The position numbers were made by a program, and so were the translations under genes. Positions 34,972 to 48,129 of a DNA stretch of 64,000 nt are shown here, one piece after another; the stretch's first letter is position 1, and every line of letters begins with the position of its first letter. The stretch comes from Panorpa germanica (taxonomy: Eukaryota; Arthropoda; Insecta; Mecoptera; Panorpidae), in contig OY783214.1 in assembly GCA_963678705.1 (NCBI GenBank), forward strand, positions 2,976,001 to 3,040,000, given 5' to 3'. Under the pieces are notes generated by a model that searched no databases, was not told the DNA's origin, and saw only the letters and a program-made list of their open reading frames with translations.

Positions 34972-37900
34972 ATGTCTGATGAAAAGAGTATAATGTCACG
35001 TTTGTTAAGACATAGATATAAGTTAAAAGAATTAATGAATTTGAAACCAAATTTACTATGTGTTAAATGGTATGTATATTGTTAGGTTAGGATTGGATTA
35101 TATTATTACAGTAGATTATATTTCTACTGTTGTCAATCATCCGTTTATCTTTAATAACAATATATCTGTATTATAGCAAAGAAGTGGCCTTAGAGCCTCA
35201 AATTTGTCACCCCTGCGAGCATTTGTGTTGCTTAGAATGCTTATCTGAAGATAAAATATGTAATTGTGGAACATTAGTTGATGAAACTAGAGAAGATCAT
35301 TTTACGAATGGTTTTATACAACTATTTATAAAGTTATACGATGAAATAGGAATTGAAAGGTGAAATACTTGATTTTTTACACAATATATGTATTATTTGT
35401 ACTTTAAAATTATACTAATAATTCCAGACCATTAAAATATAGAACAAAACCATTGTCATCATCTGTTGATACTGAAGTAATTCCAAATAGTCAGCCGCCA
35501 GAAACTTTATTAAATAATCGTTCTCGGGGCTCAAATACATCCAGAACTAGCCGACATTCCAAATCTGGCAAGGGACAATTAAACGAAAACAATCCAGATA
35601 CAGTTATTACGAATATTGAAGATACCAAAAAGAAACGAAACAAAAGACTTAGTAGCAATGTCAATGCAAATACATCGACAACAGGTTGGGGTCTACGCAA
35701 GTTTTAATCAAACGTAGGCTCTCACAATTAGCCCATTTAAACTATTATGAAAGTTTCAGATAAGCAACCTGCTGTAGAACATATACCAGACAAAATACCT
35801 GACACTTCAAAAGCAAGTAATTCATCGGGTAAACCGAAAAATATAAGCAGCACTGCTAAAAAAGATCCTAAGGCTATTGATAGTAGTACTGGAGACACTA
35901 ATAAAATTGTAGTTAAACAGAAACGACGCAAAGCAAATGTTATAAAAAAGAAGTTAGAGACACGTTCCTCGAAAAAAGCAACAGTACTTCCTGCAAAAGG
36001 TGAACTCCTTGTTGCACCTGAAGCAGCAGTGTCTTTAATAAGTAATTCTCCAGGACCGTCTAATATAAACAAAACGGACATTACCAATACCTCTTTCGGA
36101 TCAACTATTCCGAAAAACTTAAAGAAAAAAAATATTAAAGGTGCGATATATATATACATATTCTAAATCTAATTATCTGCAGAAATAATTTTCTTTTCCT
36201 TTAATAATGTACCATTTTTTATGCTTGCTGAACTGCAGGTCAATAAACAAACTGGTATAAAAAGGTGAGAATATTTCATGAGAACCATTTAGAGCAGGGG
36301 TCGACTAAGTGTTCATAGTAAACCAAATGCGGTAAATATGAACATCTTAAGCGAGAATACTCGTACAACCCGTACAAAGAATATATTCTGTAACTTTTAG
36401 CACTTCACAGAAAATTATTAATAATCCCATACTATGGATTACAATTAACAGCGAGTGCATGGCGCTTACTATTTTGCCCATACCTCTTAAATAGTATGTA
36501 AACATATCATTTATAAGGATTTGACAATGACACCTCTGTTATTGTATTTAAAATCTTGATGATGAATCCCCAAAGTAAAAATTACAAAGCAAGATTTTGG
36601 GAGGTCTAGGCGGTTAACGAATTGTACCTCCATGGCTAAGTTACTTAAAGAAAAATAATTTCAGATAGTTCTCGGACATCTTGATTTAAATATCTTTACT
36701 AAATTTTCTATTTTATAGCCGACCCCTGATTGACTGTATATTTTCCATTTCAATCTTTTGAAATATATACGTATATATATTATTCAATCTTTAGGAACAG
36801 TTATTCAATCGACACAGTTAATATAAAATTCTTTTTATATTTTAGGAGAAACTGCATTACATGTTGCTTGTATTAAAGGAAATATTAATTTAATAAGAAC
36901 GCTACTGGATGCCGGAGCTGAAGCAAATACAAAAGATAATGCAGGATGGACTCCACTGGTATATTTATAAATTTATAACATACAAATAAATCGTTGTAAA
37001 TAAAGTAAATCATATATGTAAATTTTATTTCTAGCACGAAGCAGTTTTGAATCAACATGAAGAAGTAGTGTTACTTCTTCTCGAACACGGCACTCTTGTT
37101 GATGTTCCTGCAGAGGATAATATAACCCCATTACATGAGGCTGTTATTTTGGAAAATGTGGAAATTGTTAAAATGCTGGTTAAATTTGGGGCTGATATTA
37201 ATCGCCGGAATAGCCGTAATGAAACTCCATTGTATGTATTAAATACATGTAATATTTATCTTATTATTTTTACGGATTACAAAGACGAATTACCTTACCC
37301 TAAGCTTTATTTTGATCTATAAACTAAGTGGTTTGTTAGGGGGTAGGGCAGAGGTAGTGCAGTCTATAAAAAAAGCATCTTTCGTGGGATAATTTTAATA
37401 ATCCAAGTCCGACTCTGACTAAATTGAATATTAAGACATTTTAGAGTGTTTTTAATAGAATAAGGAAAAATATTTATAAAGAAAAATTGAAGTTGAAGTT
37501 CAAATTCAATTGAATCTAATTTTGTATTCTTTTAGAAACAGAAATTATAGCTTAGACTTATAGCTTATTTATTTCTTTTCTTTATTATTTAGAAAAAGGG
37601 AAAACAGTTACTAGAGTTAGGTTGAAAACGAGAAATATAAAATATTAAGTGTTAAACCAGAAAAATATTTATTAACTTTAAATAATTAATTTATGTAGAT
37701 CACTTGCTGTGAATGAAGAAATAAAAGAAGCTTTAAAAGTTTGTAACGACACTGTAGAAGACATAAGTTTAACTCCTACACAATCCTACATACTATTTTA
37801 TGCAGATGATCTTGATACAAATATGATAACTTTACTAAAACAACTAAGCATCGAACACTCCACAAAACTTAGGCGTATTTTCAATATAACCCAAAAGCTT

Positions 37901-38849
37901 ACACATGTTATAGTGAAATGTGAGCCAAATTATGTATGCAAATTAAGTGCACCCGTAATGCTTGCCTTGGTAATTGGACAGTGGATAATTAGCGAAAATT
38001 GTAAGTATCTAATGTTTAGGTTAAAATATTTCAAGAAATAATAATAATATCTTTTATCGTTTTCGAATTATACGTGGAAAACCATTTTTAGGATGGTGTT
38101 TATTTTTTTCTACGTAACCCGAATGGCTACAAAGTTTTAATAAAACGTTTTATTAAGTTTCTTTTGTTTGCGTTTTCTTTTATTAATTATATTAAATTCT
38201 TTTGTTATCTAAATATCTCGCTTCGCTATTACGTGTTATATAACTTGCATACTTTTCAGGGGTACACTTATCCATCGAATCTAAATTGTTAGTTGATGTT
38301 CATGTATTTGAAGTAAAAGGTACGATAAGCAACCCGAACAGCAATGCTGCAAAGCGGTCTCGTAATAATGCTCAGAACCAGGTTTGCACAATATTAATAA
38401 AGCATTGAGATAATCTGTTAAAACTTTGGTAATTATAAAACTATTATTAATCGTTTCAGTTGCCTGGTTTGTTCAATGGCTGCCATATATACTTTCATGG
38501 ACCAACCGATGATATTAATATGGATAACGATGTTGTTATCAGTATAACATTTCTTTCAAAACTTGTTCGTCTAGGTGGAGGAGAAATACTCAAACGTGCC
38601 CCAGATCCGGAGCGCATACCGGAAAAGGAAAAGACTGTTCCTTTTCACGCACATATAGGTAGCCGTTTAGCAGAATGTTCACATTATATTATCTATAGAC
38701 CAGATTATGCAGAACCTCCAATGAAGTATAATATGAGGCACATAAAAACTCTACCTGTTCAATGGTTATTGGAGTGCATTGAAAACTTTAAGCTTGTGGA
38801 ACCTATTGGAGATTTTCACAATACTCCTCAAGCATTTATCCAAAGTTAA
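34972..38849 (+). CDS. BARD1: BARD1-like RING-ankyrin-BRCT protein
   Basis: BARD1 pairs with BRCA1 as a nuclear ubiquitin ligase in recombination repair. Exons: 34972-35069, 35177-35359, 35428-35684, 35760-36140, 36846-36958, 37035-37231, 37699-38000, 38260-38381, 38460-38849, totalling 681 codons (680 residues). An N-terminal RING has C30, C33, C46, H48, C51, C54 and a closing C61-N-C63. Then comes a Lys/Ser-rich linker. Ankyrin repeats lie at ~306-412 (GETALHVACIKGN, GWTPLHEAV, TPLHEAVILENVEIVKML). Two BRCT repeats follow (~430-520 with LALVIGQWIISENW, ~552-675 ending VQWLLECIENFKL). The order matches human BARD1. The third intron is tentative: its donor is GTTGGG, and without it the frame stops at 35707. 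A frameshift there is the alternative. Confidence 0.88.
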
Positions 38850-39397
38850 AATTATCTATAGTATTTTATTAGAAAGTAATGAAATATTTAAAATTTGTTT
38901 CCCATACATACTTAGAAAAGTAATATATTAATTGTTATGTTTTTTAAATAATTTCATATTAAACTATGGGACAATTACGAAAGAACGAGTTTCATTCAGA
39001 CTATCTATATTAATTATTTAAAACATATGTAATCTTTGAATGTTTGTTAGTACTTAAAAATGTGGCAAATTGGTGGGAAGCTGGTTAATCAATTCTTTTT
39101 TAACTAATTTGCTTGTGCTTTTTTCGAAAATATTGTTCACCAGTGTTAATTTTGATGATTTAAACCACAATCTTGAAAAAACGACGGATAGAAACGTAAT
39201 AACATTAAACCAAAACGGGTGATTTTGTGAAAAATAATTTTAAATCTTACTAGTTATTTTCGTGTTATAACTCACTTTGAGTCCTAGAGTAAAAAATACT
39301 GATTCGTTCCGACATATACCTGTTATATTAAATCACAATAATTTCCATACATTCAATTTTTAAAATACAATTTTATAGTATAAACTTAACAATTTAT

Positions 39398-40804
39398 TTA
39401 ATGTTTGCAATGTGCGTTAGCTAGAGCAGAAGCTAATTTATCGTCTCCAGTCTTTGTAGATTCTGTATTTATTGAATTGCTCATTTCTTCTTCTTCATTA
39501 TCTTCATCATCTTCTTCAACTTCCATTTCATCATCTTCTTCATCTTCTAGTCCTTCTCCTGTATAATATAAAACAGCTCTAGGAACAATTCTTTCTCGAA
39601 GATAATGTCCAATTTCATAATCGGTAGACAAAACTAATTGGGTTTCTTCATCGACTTCAGAAACATCCTCCGGAACTTCTGGTGGACTGAAGAAATTGAA
39701 GAATGAATCATTTGGCACTTCTTTGGTAACCGTTCTGAAAGAACCCCTTAATTTATGCTTTTGTTTCTTCTTAATTACTCTCATTGTCACATTTTTTCCT
39801 TTATTCCAATCTATGGCACAACCACAACATTTATATATTTCAGGTCCTTCAAAACTAAATGGATCGTCAGCATCAGGTTGACATTTTAAGGAATATTCTT
39901 TCGTTAGCACATTATTTGTAAAGTAATCGTTTGGCAGGAAACAAAATTCTAATTTGAAACTCATTGGCTCCATCTGATAGACAATTTTAATATCGTAAAG
40001 ATTTCTTAAAACAGGCTCGTCATGCTCTTGCACATAAGCTGAGAGTAATGAAACATTTTTAAATATGGTTAACCAGAAATCTGGAACTCCCGGTAGAGTC
40101 GTAATTGATGGTGGTATTACTTTTTCACCGGATGCTTCGGAAGTTTTTGTAGTTTTATTTGGCATTTCACCAGGTTCTTCTATAGACCATTGGCATTCTT
40201 CTTCTGTAGGCTCGTAGGTTCCTGTAAATATATCTGCTCTTCAGTCAAATTGTTTTACGTGTATGAATTATTGAAAATAACATGGCTTACTGATAAAGCC
40301 ATAACATTTTAAATATGATGTTAAATATAAGTGTTCTAAATTTATTTATAAAATTTCAAATATTTTGACTAGCTGCTAAGCTGTTAAGCGAAATACGATT
40401 ATTATTAATTAACACGCACTAATTACAAATATGGAAGAAACATTCAAGGTAATATATTATACCCAAATAATGCATGTTTCGAAAATATATATTATTTAAT
40501 TATGCAAACCTGTAATAATTTCGCCTCGTTTGTCAAAAAATGGTAGATAAAATTGATGGTACTTATTTTCTAGTTCGTGAACTTCATTGTAAAATTGTGC
40601 CTCAAGGTGCGTGGTAGCTAATTGTATTCTTTTTAGAGCTCTGATTCGCCTTTTGACACTTTCTGGTAAATCTATAATCATATCTGTAAGAATTCGTTTT
40701 CGGATTGCTATTGGCACATATGTAGGCCTTAAATCTTCATTGTTATATGAAAATTCATCCTTTAAACTTTCGTTTTCTAAATTTTCTATATTATTTTCCG
40801 TCAT
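39398..40804 (-). CDS. Nap1: Nucleosome assembly protein 1 (NAP1-like)
   Basis: Histone H2A-H2B chaperone acting in cytoplasm and nucleus. Two coding exons, 40804-40510 and 40221-39398, give 373 codons (372 residues), the usual NAP1 length. Exon 1 contains LPESVKRRIRALKRIQ and HLEAQFYNEVHELENKY, the long dimerisation helix, and FFDKRGEIITG. Exon 2 has EECQWSIEEPG, GVPDFWLTIFKNV, EPMSFKLEFCF and NDSFFNFFSPPEVPED, all NAP fold signatures. A strongly acidic C-terminal tail follows (EDEEDDEMEVEEDDEDNEEE) as expected for histone binding. The end is CKH rather than the CKQQ-type end I recall for other NAP1 proteins. Transcribed towards BARD1, tail to tail. Confidence 0.95.
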
Positions 40805-43559
40805 TCTAAATATATTTATATTAGTTATGGTTTACTTTATTAAAAACTGCGTCATTTATCAAATAATGTGTTGTAAAAATATAGTAAAATGTATAATTTA
40901 TGTTGTAAAAATATAAACAATTGATAATCGAAACGTTAACATACTAAAAATAATAAACATATCGCTGAATGTGAAATAGTAGATGCTCATTTGTTTGCTG
41001 TAGGCGCTAAACCTTTCACAACACAGACCTATATTTTCATATTGTCAGCAGCCTACTATTTAGCATTCAGAATGGGAATGTAGATTAATTATATTATTTT
41101 ATATTAAACTGTATTTTATATATGGATAAAGTTATATATTTCTTGTTGCTTCGTACAAAACGAACGCAGTCCTTATTTCGTTTAATACATGGAGTATAGA
41201 TAAACATTAAAGAAGAATATTTATTTCATGATAAAATATGCTAATGCGAAACAACTGGAATACGCACTGCTGAAAACGTTGGCGTAATCTATTTCAATGA
41301 GAAATTAGCTTTAGACGGCATTCACAAACAGCAGATACTTATTACAGCTGTCTCAAGCAACGTTTATAATTTTAATATTATAAATATAGTAAGCAAGGTA
41401 AAGAAATTATATTATTTACTATTCAAAATAAATCAATATTTATATTGTGACGTAAAAATTAGGCAGTCAAATAAAATGTGAAATAAAATTAAAAAACGAA
41501 TAATAATGTGTTCACAAAGCCCATTATATAACAAAATTAGTATTGCTCCCCTCCCTGTTGCCACGTCTTGTCACTCTCTGCGGACCGCCCATGTCACTGT
41601 TGCATGTGACGTAATTAATGGGAGGCCCCTTACGTGGTTTTCAATTCTGACACTGAAGTTAACGGCAACGTGAACTCAATGGGATAGTTATGCTAGTGGT
41701 TCATGTAGTTGATTTTCATCCAAGTAAAGAAAGGTAATAATTTCAATATTTATGCAAATATAAAGTAAATATTTATGTTTTAAAACTACATATGTGTATT
41801 CGACATCTGTCCCGTCTATATAATGCATTTATCTTATTACTGAGTATTTTTCAGAATAATTCATGACATAAAAAATAGTGAAAGTAACTTTCTGCGCTAT
41901 TATGATCTAGATATTTTATTCAGTTGGTTTAGTGCCAGCGTAGATCATGGTAGTTTAAGCATGTTTTATAATAATTTTTTGTAATATATCTATATTTATA
42001 AATATATATTTTATTATTCCTAATCTATTTGTAGAGTTGTAAGCTATTCCAGTCAAAAACGTGATATTAAAGTTTCCGTAGTCTCCACAGGTATAATCGC
42101 GGCGTTTCAATCGTTCAACTTCGTCAGCGTCCGAAAGTATCACGATCGTAAAGTATATCTAAAAAATTCTTTAACACATTTTAAAAGGCATGGATGTGCG
42201 ATAATATAGTAGTGAGTGGTGATGGTGCACTGTGTGTATGTTTCGTTAACATCATATTGAGGTTATGTAGTTAACCGGGTATTTTTTACAATATTTATCG
42301 TGACAGGTTTTAAATATGATCAGTATTAAAGTTAAATCAACAATTTATACAAATTAATTATATAAACTATTAATGTAATAAATAATATTTTAATAAATAT
42401 AGTTTAACCTAAATGTTCTGTGACAATACTTATATTTTTATACGACATTTAAGAAATATACAAATTTGCTAAAAGACTCTTAATTTAAGTTTAACAGGTA
42501 CGTTTTCTATCTTCTAACACATTTTTTGTATTTTAGGGATTCTGTAATATATTATAAATAAACCAACTATCTTTATGGCAATACTCATGAACTCATGGCA
42601 TCTCATTCTAGCAAAACATTTAATCCACTTTATTTAATTGTAAACTTAAAGTATTATCCTATTTAACCTCCTTTTTAGAATTAGATTCTAATAATGTTAT
42701 TAATTTTATTATGTAATATGCATCTTTCATATTTTTTTAAATTAGAAAAACGCATTTTATTGCATTTATCCGCCATTTTGTAAATCGATATGTGTGAAGG
42801 CATGACTGCGAATAAGACATTTATTTATCAATTACAATTCTTGGATATGAATTTGGTTTACAATAATGATAACATACTGAATGCTTTAATTTCATTATAT
42901 TTCCATTTCATTTAGTGTACTTAGAATATTAAATATAAATATATCATTTACAAAATCTTTCTTGAGTCTTTGGTTTATAAATAAATACTAAAAGTATATT
43001 TAGAAATATTCTGTCATATTCCTTTCGTGACTTTCTTTAATGCATTATTTGGTTGTGTGCATCTTGAATAGCTATTGCATTTTCTCCTTTTCTAAAATAT
43101 ATTTCATAATCTATATAAATATTGTACCTATCTTACTTACTACATAATTTTTCGTATTAGTTGCTAATTACTAAATAAACATTTGTTTACTTTATTATAA
43201 CCAGTATTAGCATAGGTTTTAATACAGAAATTTACGCTTTTACTCAGCTTAATATTCTCAAATATGTCTCCAAAGTAGAATATTAAAAACAAGAGAATAT
43301 AAAAAGGCATCGTTTTAATATACATCTCGAGAACATTTCTACAGATTGAAAAAAGCATATATATTGTAGGGGAACTATTTTAGGGTTATTTTTTAGATTG
43401 TTTGACCAGCTAGTGAAAAGATGGAAAGGTTTTAAGAAGATATTTTCTTAAAACAGCAAAATGCAACACATAATGAATATAACCATCGCAACTTGGTAAC
43501 GTTGCTATATATTGTTGTTGTTATGCTTTCACTTTTCTATACTCCAGTGGTTCCGTTTC

Positions 43560-43826
43560 CATATTTCTTTTCCTTACGATTGTCATTAGTGAACGATCTT
43601 AATGGGAATTGTAGTTTTCACTCAATTGTAGTCTCACTATTAAGGAATAGGTCAGTTATTTGTTATATGTATACAAGGTCTGTGTTAAGTATGCTATCTC
43701 TTTTATGTTCTGTTGTATAAAAGAGATGACAACTTAGCGGTCGTGGCGTCACATGCTTGGAATTTTCTATAACTTTATTAATATATTGCACAGCTTTATA
43801 GAAATTAAGACATGGCACATAAACCC
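43560..43826 (+). mobile_element. Fragment of the TGGGCTTGTG element
   Basis: Right half of the family: GTTGTATAAAAGAGATGACAA, TCACATGC, then TTATAGAAATTAAGACATGG and an eroded end CACATAAACCCA. The left half is missing or diverged. Confidence 0.6.
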
Positions 43827-44779
43827 ATTTAAAGATATTTGTTTTACGTATGGCATACATTTCTTGGCTGTAAAGGTGCAGCTTGTTAAATTTTACATCA
43901 CTCAGATTATTGGGTAACTATCTTAATTTCCTAATCCAGATTTTAACACCCTTTGTATTTATTGTAGGACATGTTATATTTATGAAAGATTTCAATGAAG
44001 TATCCCAATCACAACGAATACCGTATTTAAACATTGACGTATGTCAATTTGCTTAGTGACGTAAATTACAGAAGCCGTGTCATAATTGAATTGTTTGATA
44101 GGCTTACAAGCTGTTGTATGTAATTGCGGTTACACCGGCCTGATAACACTGGCCAACCCACATTTTAGTGTCTACGATTTTATAATAGATAGTTACTTTT
44201 CCGGCATAAAAAAATTTATTTGGTGCCGGTGTGATTTTAAAAGAAATGTAGTTCATTTTTTTTTTACTTTATTACAGAATATCAGTTTATAACATGCAAC
44301 ACAGTTCACTTGCAGCCATCTCGAACAACATATAAAGTTTTGATATTATAAATGTGGTACCCACTGTTAAATAAAATTACTTATTAAGGAACATCAATTA
44401 ATTACGCCACTCGCAAAGGTGGGTCCACAAATTATGATATGCGTGTATATAAAAGCTAAAAAAAAGGTCTTGACACACCAAAAAGGGGTTCGAAAAATGT
44501 GACAAGGAGGGAGTGGGGTTCGAAATAGAAATTTGTGTAATTTATGAATAACCCCATATTGTACAAACTTTAATTATGTGAGTTAAGTATGGCTAAAATT
44601 AACCGGCACCACATATTTTCACATATATTTTAATAGAATTCGCGATGAGCTTAAATCGATCATTAAATTCACTAGTCCATTAATTACAATTACTTAAAAC
44701 CATTACATTAATTATTATTAATTGGTATTTGTGTATATGTATATTATATATTTTTTATCTGAGTTCTGATTTAATATTA

Positions 44780-45069
44780 CAGTAAACCCTCCTTAGTCCG
44801 GCTAAGCAGTGTTTTAGCAGATACTATAGCCTGGACAATTGGAATCGACAAAAATGTGATATTCAATAAATAACATTTTGTATCTCATGTTTTTTAACCC
44901 GGATTTGCTAAGACAGCGAATAATTTTTCGGATGAAATATTTTAATCCTTTACATTTTTATGTAGAGTGATTCTAGAGATTCGTAACTTTGGTATTTCCG
45001 ACATTGCGTCACTGCGTTGACGTATATTTGCCGTGGTTTCGAACGTTCTGGAATGAGAAGAGTTTACTG
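44780..45069. mobile_element. Pogo/Tigger-like MITE with TA duplication
   Basis: Left end CAGTAAACCCTCCTTAGTCC and right end GAAGAGTTTACTG form short inverted repeats, flanked by TA on each side (44778-44779, 45070-45071). CAGTA start and a 'CTTAGTCCGGCTAA' block are typical of pogo-type elements. 290 bp, non-coding. Confidence 0.65.
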
Positions 45070-46069
45070 TACCTTCTGGAATAAGTGGGCACATGCGCCA
45101 ATGATTTCATTACGTTGAAATCCGCGTGTAAGCGCCATAATGGTACCGAGTGTTCTGGAAATATCAACCGTTAGAATTCATTGCGCATGCGCAAGCGTTA
45201 CGGACGCAATATATATATATACACATACATATACATATATTATAATAGTGTGAAGGCTTCCTAGGTCCTCAGACCTTTTTCTCATTTATTAGAAGTTTGT
45301 GGTAATGTTCTTCTTCATCAAAGAAATACAGTTTTGGTATGTTTTTATGTTTTAATTGAGATTTTAAAGTTAGAATTATGAATTTGGAATAAGATCTTTA
45401 GAATTATTTCTCAGTTCATAAATGGAATGACTCTTTGCTTAAAAATAGAATGAAGTGAGTAGTGGGTAGAGGAAAGTATATTACTCTAGAAATGACAGGT
45501 ACCGACAAAGCAGGGATATGGGATCTTAAATTATGAAGAATTTGAACTTTTGGCGTCGAATTTTTGAAAACGTATTTTGAAAAAGTAGATTTAAAATGCA
45601 AAAATCGGAAACGTTTATATTAAAAAGAGATAGAGAGCTATAATTTAAGGAGAATCACGGATGAAATTTTGTATGTCAAATATTGAATAAGATCAAAGTA
45701 AAATATATTAAACCATCGCCTTATGACAGGGCACGCGCTCCATGCGAATAACTCCTCCATGAATTAACGCCTCCGATTGATAAATGTCATAGCACCATGT
45801 CTTCATTATAATTTGTTATTAGTTATTTTTATATAATCGTATGAGAAGATATAAATTTGATGTGTCAATACGGAGAACAAAAGTTGCATAACAGACGTAA
45901 ATGTAATAATCATTAAATTAGTAATTAGTATTTCTAGCGGACTGACAATTAATACGTGCCAAATTATTATGTTCAATTCAATGTCAAATCAATTTTATTA
46001 TAAAACTTATAATGTCTATTTCTCGAAACCATTCTTTAAAAAATCTGCGATATAGTTTATTTGAAATCA

Positions 46070-47510
46070 AGAATCTACCTGTAGGGGGAGGGGGGAAGGG
46101 ATTTGTAAGGTCAAAACGATAAAAAAGAAACATATTTTCGATAATATTTTTTGACGATACAGTTAATATATAATTATTTCTATAATTACTACATGATAAA
46201 ATGACATTTAAAGAATACTTTGTGAAATTTATATAAATAAATATCAAGAAATGAGGCATTGACGACGAATCTCCGCAGACGTCACAAAAAAAAAGTAACA
46301 TTGCGGTGCCACTCCTTTTCTGAAATCGAAAAACCAAAATGGTTTAATTAGTTGATAAGTTTCTGCAGGTAACGCTGTTGAGTTTTTTCTTTTTTTATTG
46401 ATTTTTCAATTTTTTACAGCACTTAAAAGTCAAAACACAGATTTTTCATGAAAAAAATTTAAAACTTTGTTATTTTAAAATACGTTAAAATAAAAAAATT
46501 AAAAAAAACTCGACAGCGTTACCTCGGCATTTATGTAAAGAAAGAGTGTGCAAAATTTCAAAAGAATCGGTCCAGTAGATTTTGAGCTAGAGAGCCTCTG
46601 AAAAAGCTAAGTGTGAGAAACCGCATTTAAAAGTTTCAAAGTAACACGAAAGCAGACCAGAGAGGTGAAGACTTAAAACTCTATATCTCCGACAGTTTTA
46701 CTCCAATCGACTACTAATTTCTACACAATAAACTTAAGGGGTCTTCTCACTTTGCAAATTTTAAAAAATCGATTTTTTTTTTTTGTAATTTTGAAAGTAC
46801 ATATCATCAAAAATGTTATATCAAAATTTCATAAAGATCGGACAAGTCTAACTACATTTTTGGGCGACCGTTAGGTGACTACCTCAGAGCACCCGGCTTT
46901 AAAAGAGCAAACTTTAAACGCTTTTATCTGAAAACAAGGTTTTTCAGTTGATGAATAGGCCTTGTTGATGAAATTTCGGAAACTATCCGGCCGATTGTCA
47001 TGAAATTTAAATGACATATTCTTCATAGTTATGGCTATAGCGCATACCATCAGATTTTTAAAATTTTGATTTGAAGTATTTTTTTTTTACAAAAAACTAC
47101 AAAAAACTGCAAAAAAACGCGTTTTTCTTGGTACTTTTTCAAAAAACGTGCGCCATTTTGTTATTTTCGCGAATATCAAAAATCTTTTGGTATGCGCTAT
47201 AGCCACTGATATACTGAATCTAAAACTGTTTTATTTTTTTGTTTTAAATGACCTGTCTCAGAGATACCATCAACAAGCCACGAACATTACATTTCTACAC
47301 GAGTTTTTCGATGCTACTTTTTTGTTATAATAATTGTTCAAAAAAATAAAAAAAAATAAATTTTCTTGTACTTGAAAGATGTGTTTATTACATAGGATCC
47401 ATTTTATCCCATAATTTTGTGCAAAAAGGCTCGAAAAAAAATTGCGAAAATAGCCTATTTTCGAGGTGCCTAAAGTGAGAAGACCCCTTAATATGTTGTA
47501 CAATAATATA
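46070..47510 (-). repeat. Dispersed repeat, copy B, split by a TTAA element
   Basis: Reverse-complement relative of copy A (11463-12100). It is continuous from about 46070 to 46737 and resumes after 47487 with TTAATATGTTGTACA. The open frame at 45984-46337 belongs to this repeat, not to a gene. Confidence 0.75.
46738..47487. mobile_element. TTAA-flanked non-autonomous transposon (piggyBac-like)
   Basis: Ends GGGGTCTTCTCACTTT and AAAGTGAGAAGACCCC are perfect 16 bp inverted repeats. TTAA flanks both sides (46734-46737, 47488-47491), while the sister repeat copy A has a single TTAA-containing site. Length 750 bp, no transposase. The TTAA duplication is characteristic of piggyBac elements. Confidence 0.85.
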
Positions 47511-48129
47511 AATAAATAAAAAAAAAGTTGAAACCTTACCCCTCCTTTAAAAAGTATTTATGTAAGATTATTTATGTGCAAACCTTTTAAATAATTGATT
47601 TCTTTTGTTGCAGGTTCAGAAGCTGGAATATTTTCGCCCCTTACAGTCATCTCAGTGCGTAGATTGATATGAAATTAATAACTAAAGAATTTCTATAAAT
47701 GAATTATTGAAATTGATATCAATTGAAACATATTAAATTTAATTGTTGGAATGAAAACGTAACACGTAAAGTGACTGTACATATAACGATATTTTTATTC
47801 ATATGCGTGTAATACTTTGTGTTACTTACAACATATATATGTATATAAAATAAATGCACCTTTTAAGTTCCTATTTTATTCAAAACTAATAAAAAGTGTT
47901 AAAACCAAAGCTTTTATATTTTTATTACTAAAATATTATTTAAAATAAAAATATAAATAAACAATTGATTAAGAATTGATTGTTTAACAGATCTAAACTA
48001 GATTAGAAGTCAATTATCGTAAAAAGAAAAACCGATTAATGAAAATAAAGTATTAAAAAACGAACTATATAGTTAAAGAGTTTATTGAAAAATATTCAAA
48101 CTCAAATATCTTTACCGATGTGCATCAAG

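Larger units (their letters stand above)
40805..48129. other. Intergenic region between Nap1 and the ZIP transporter
   Basis: No gene is recognisable in 7.3 kb apart from a possible 5' UTR. Around 41570-41735 the DNA is richer in GC and ends AGTAAAGAAAG|GTAATA, a fair donor site. It could be a first non-coding exon of the ZIP gene, though unproven. Repeats: TGGGCTTGTG fragment (43560-43826), pogo-like MITE (44780-45069), copy B repeat (46070-47510). The rest is AT-rich without clear signals. Confidence 0.5.

Noticed and set aside
35491..36159. Minus-strand frames of 69 and 140 residues
   Set aside because: Antisense to the BARD1-like linker exons, which fit the family.
44400..44570. Possible MITE with GGTGGGTCCACAAATTA start
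   Set aside because: Similar wording occurs near 15779 but no matching second end or duplication was found.
45210..45240. AT/AC microsatellite as a regulatory element
   Set aside because: Simple dinucleotide-like repeat, common in this base composition.
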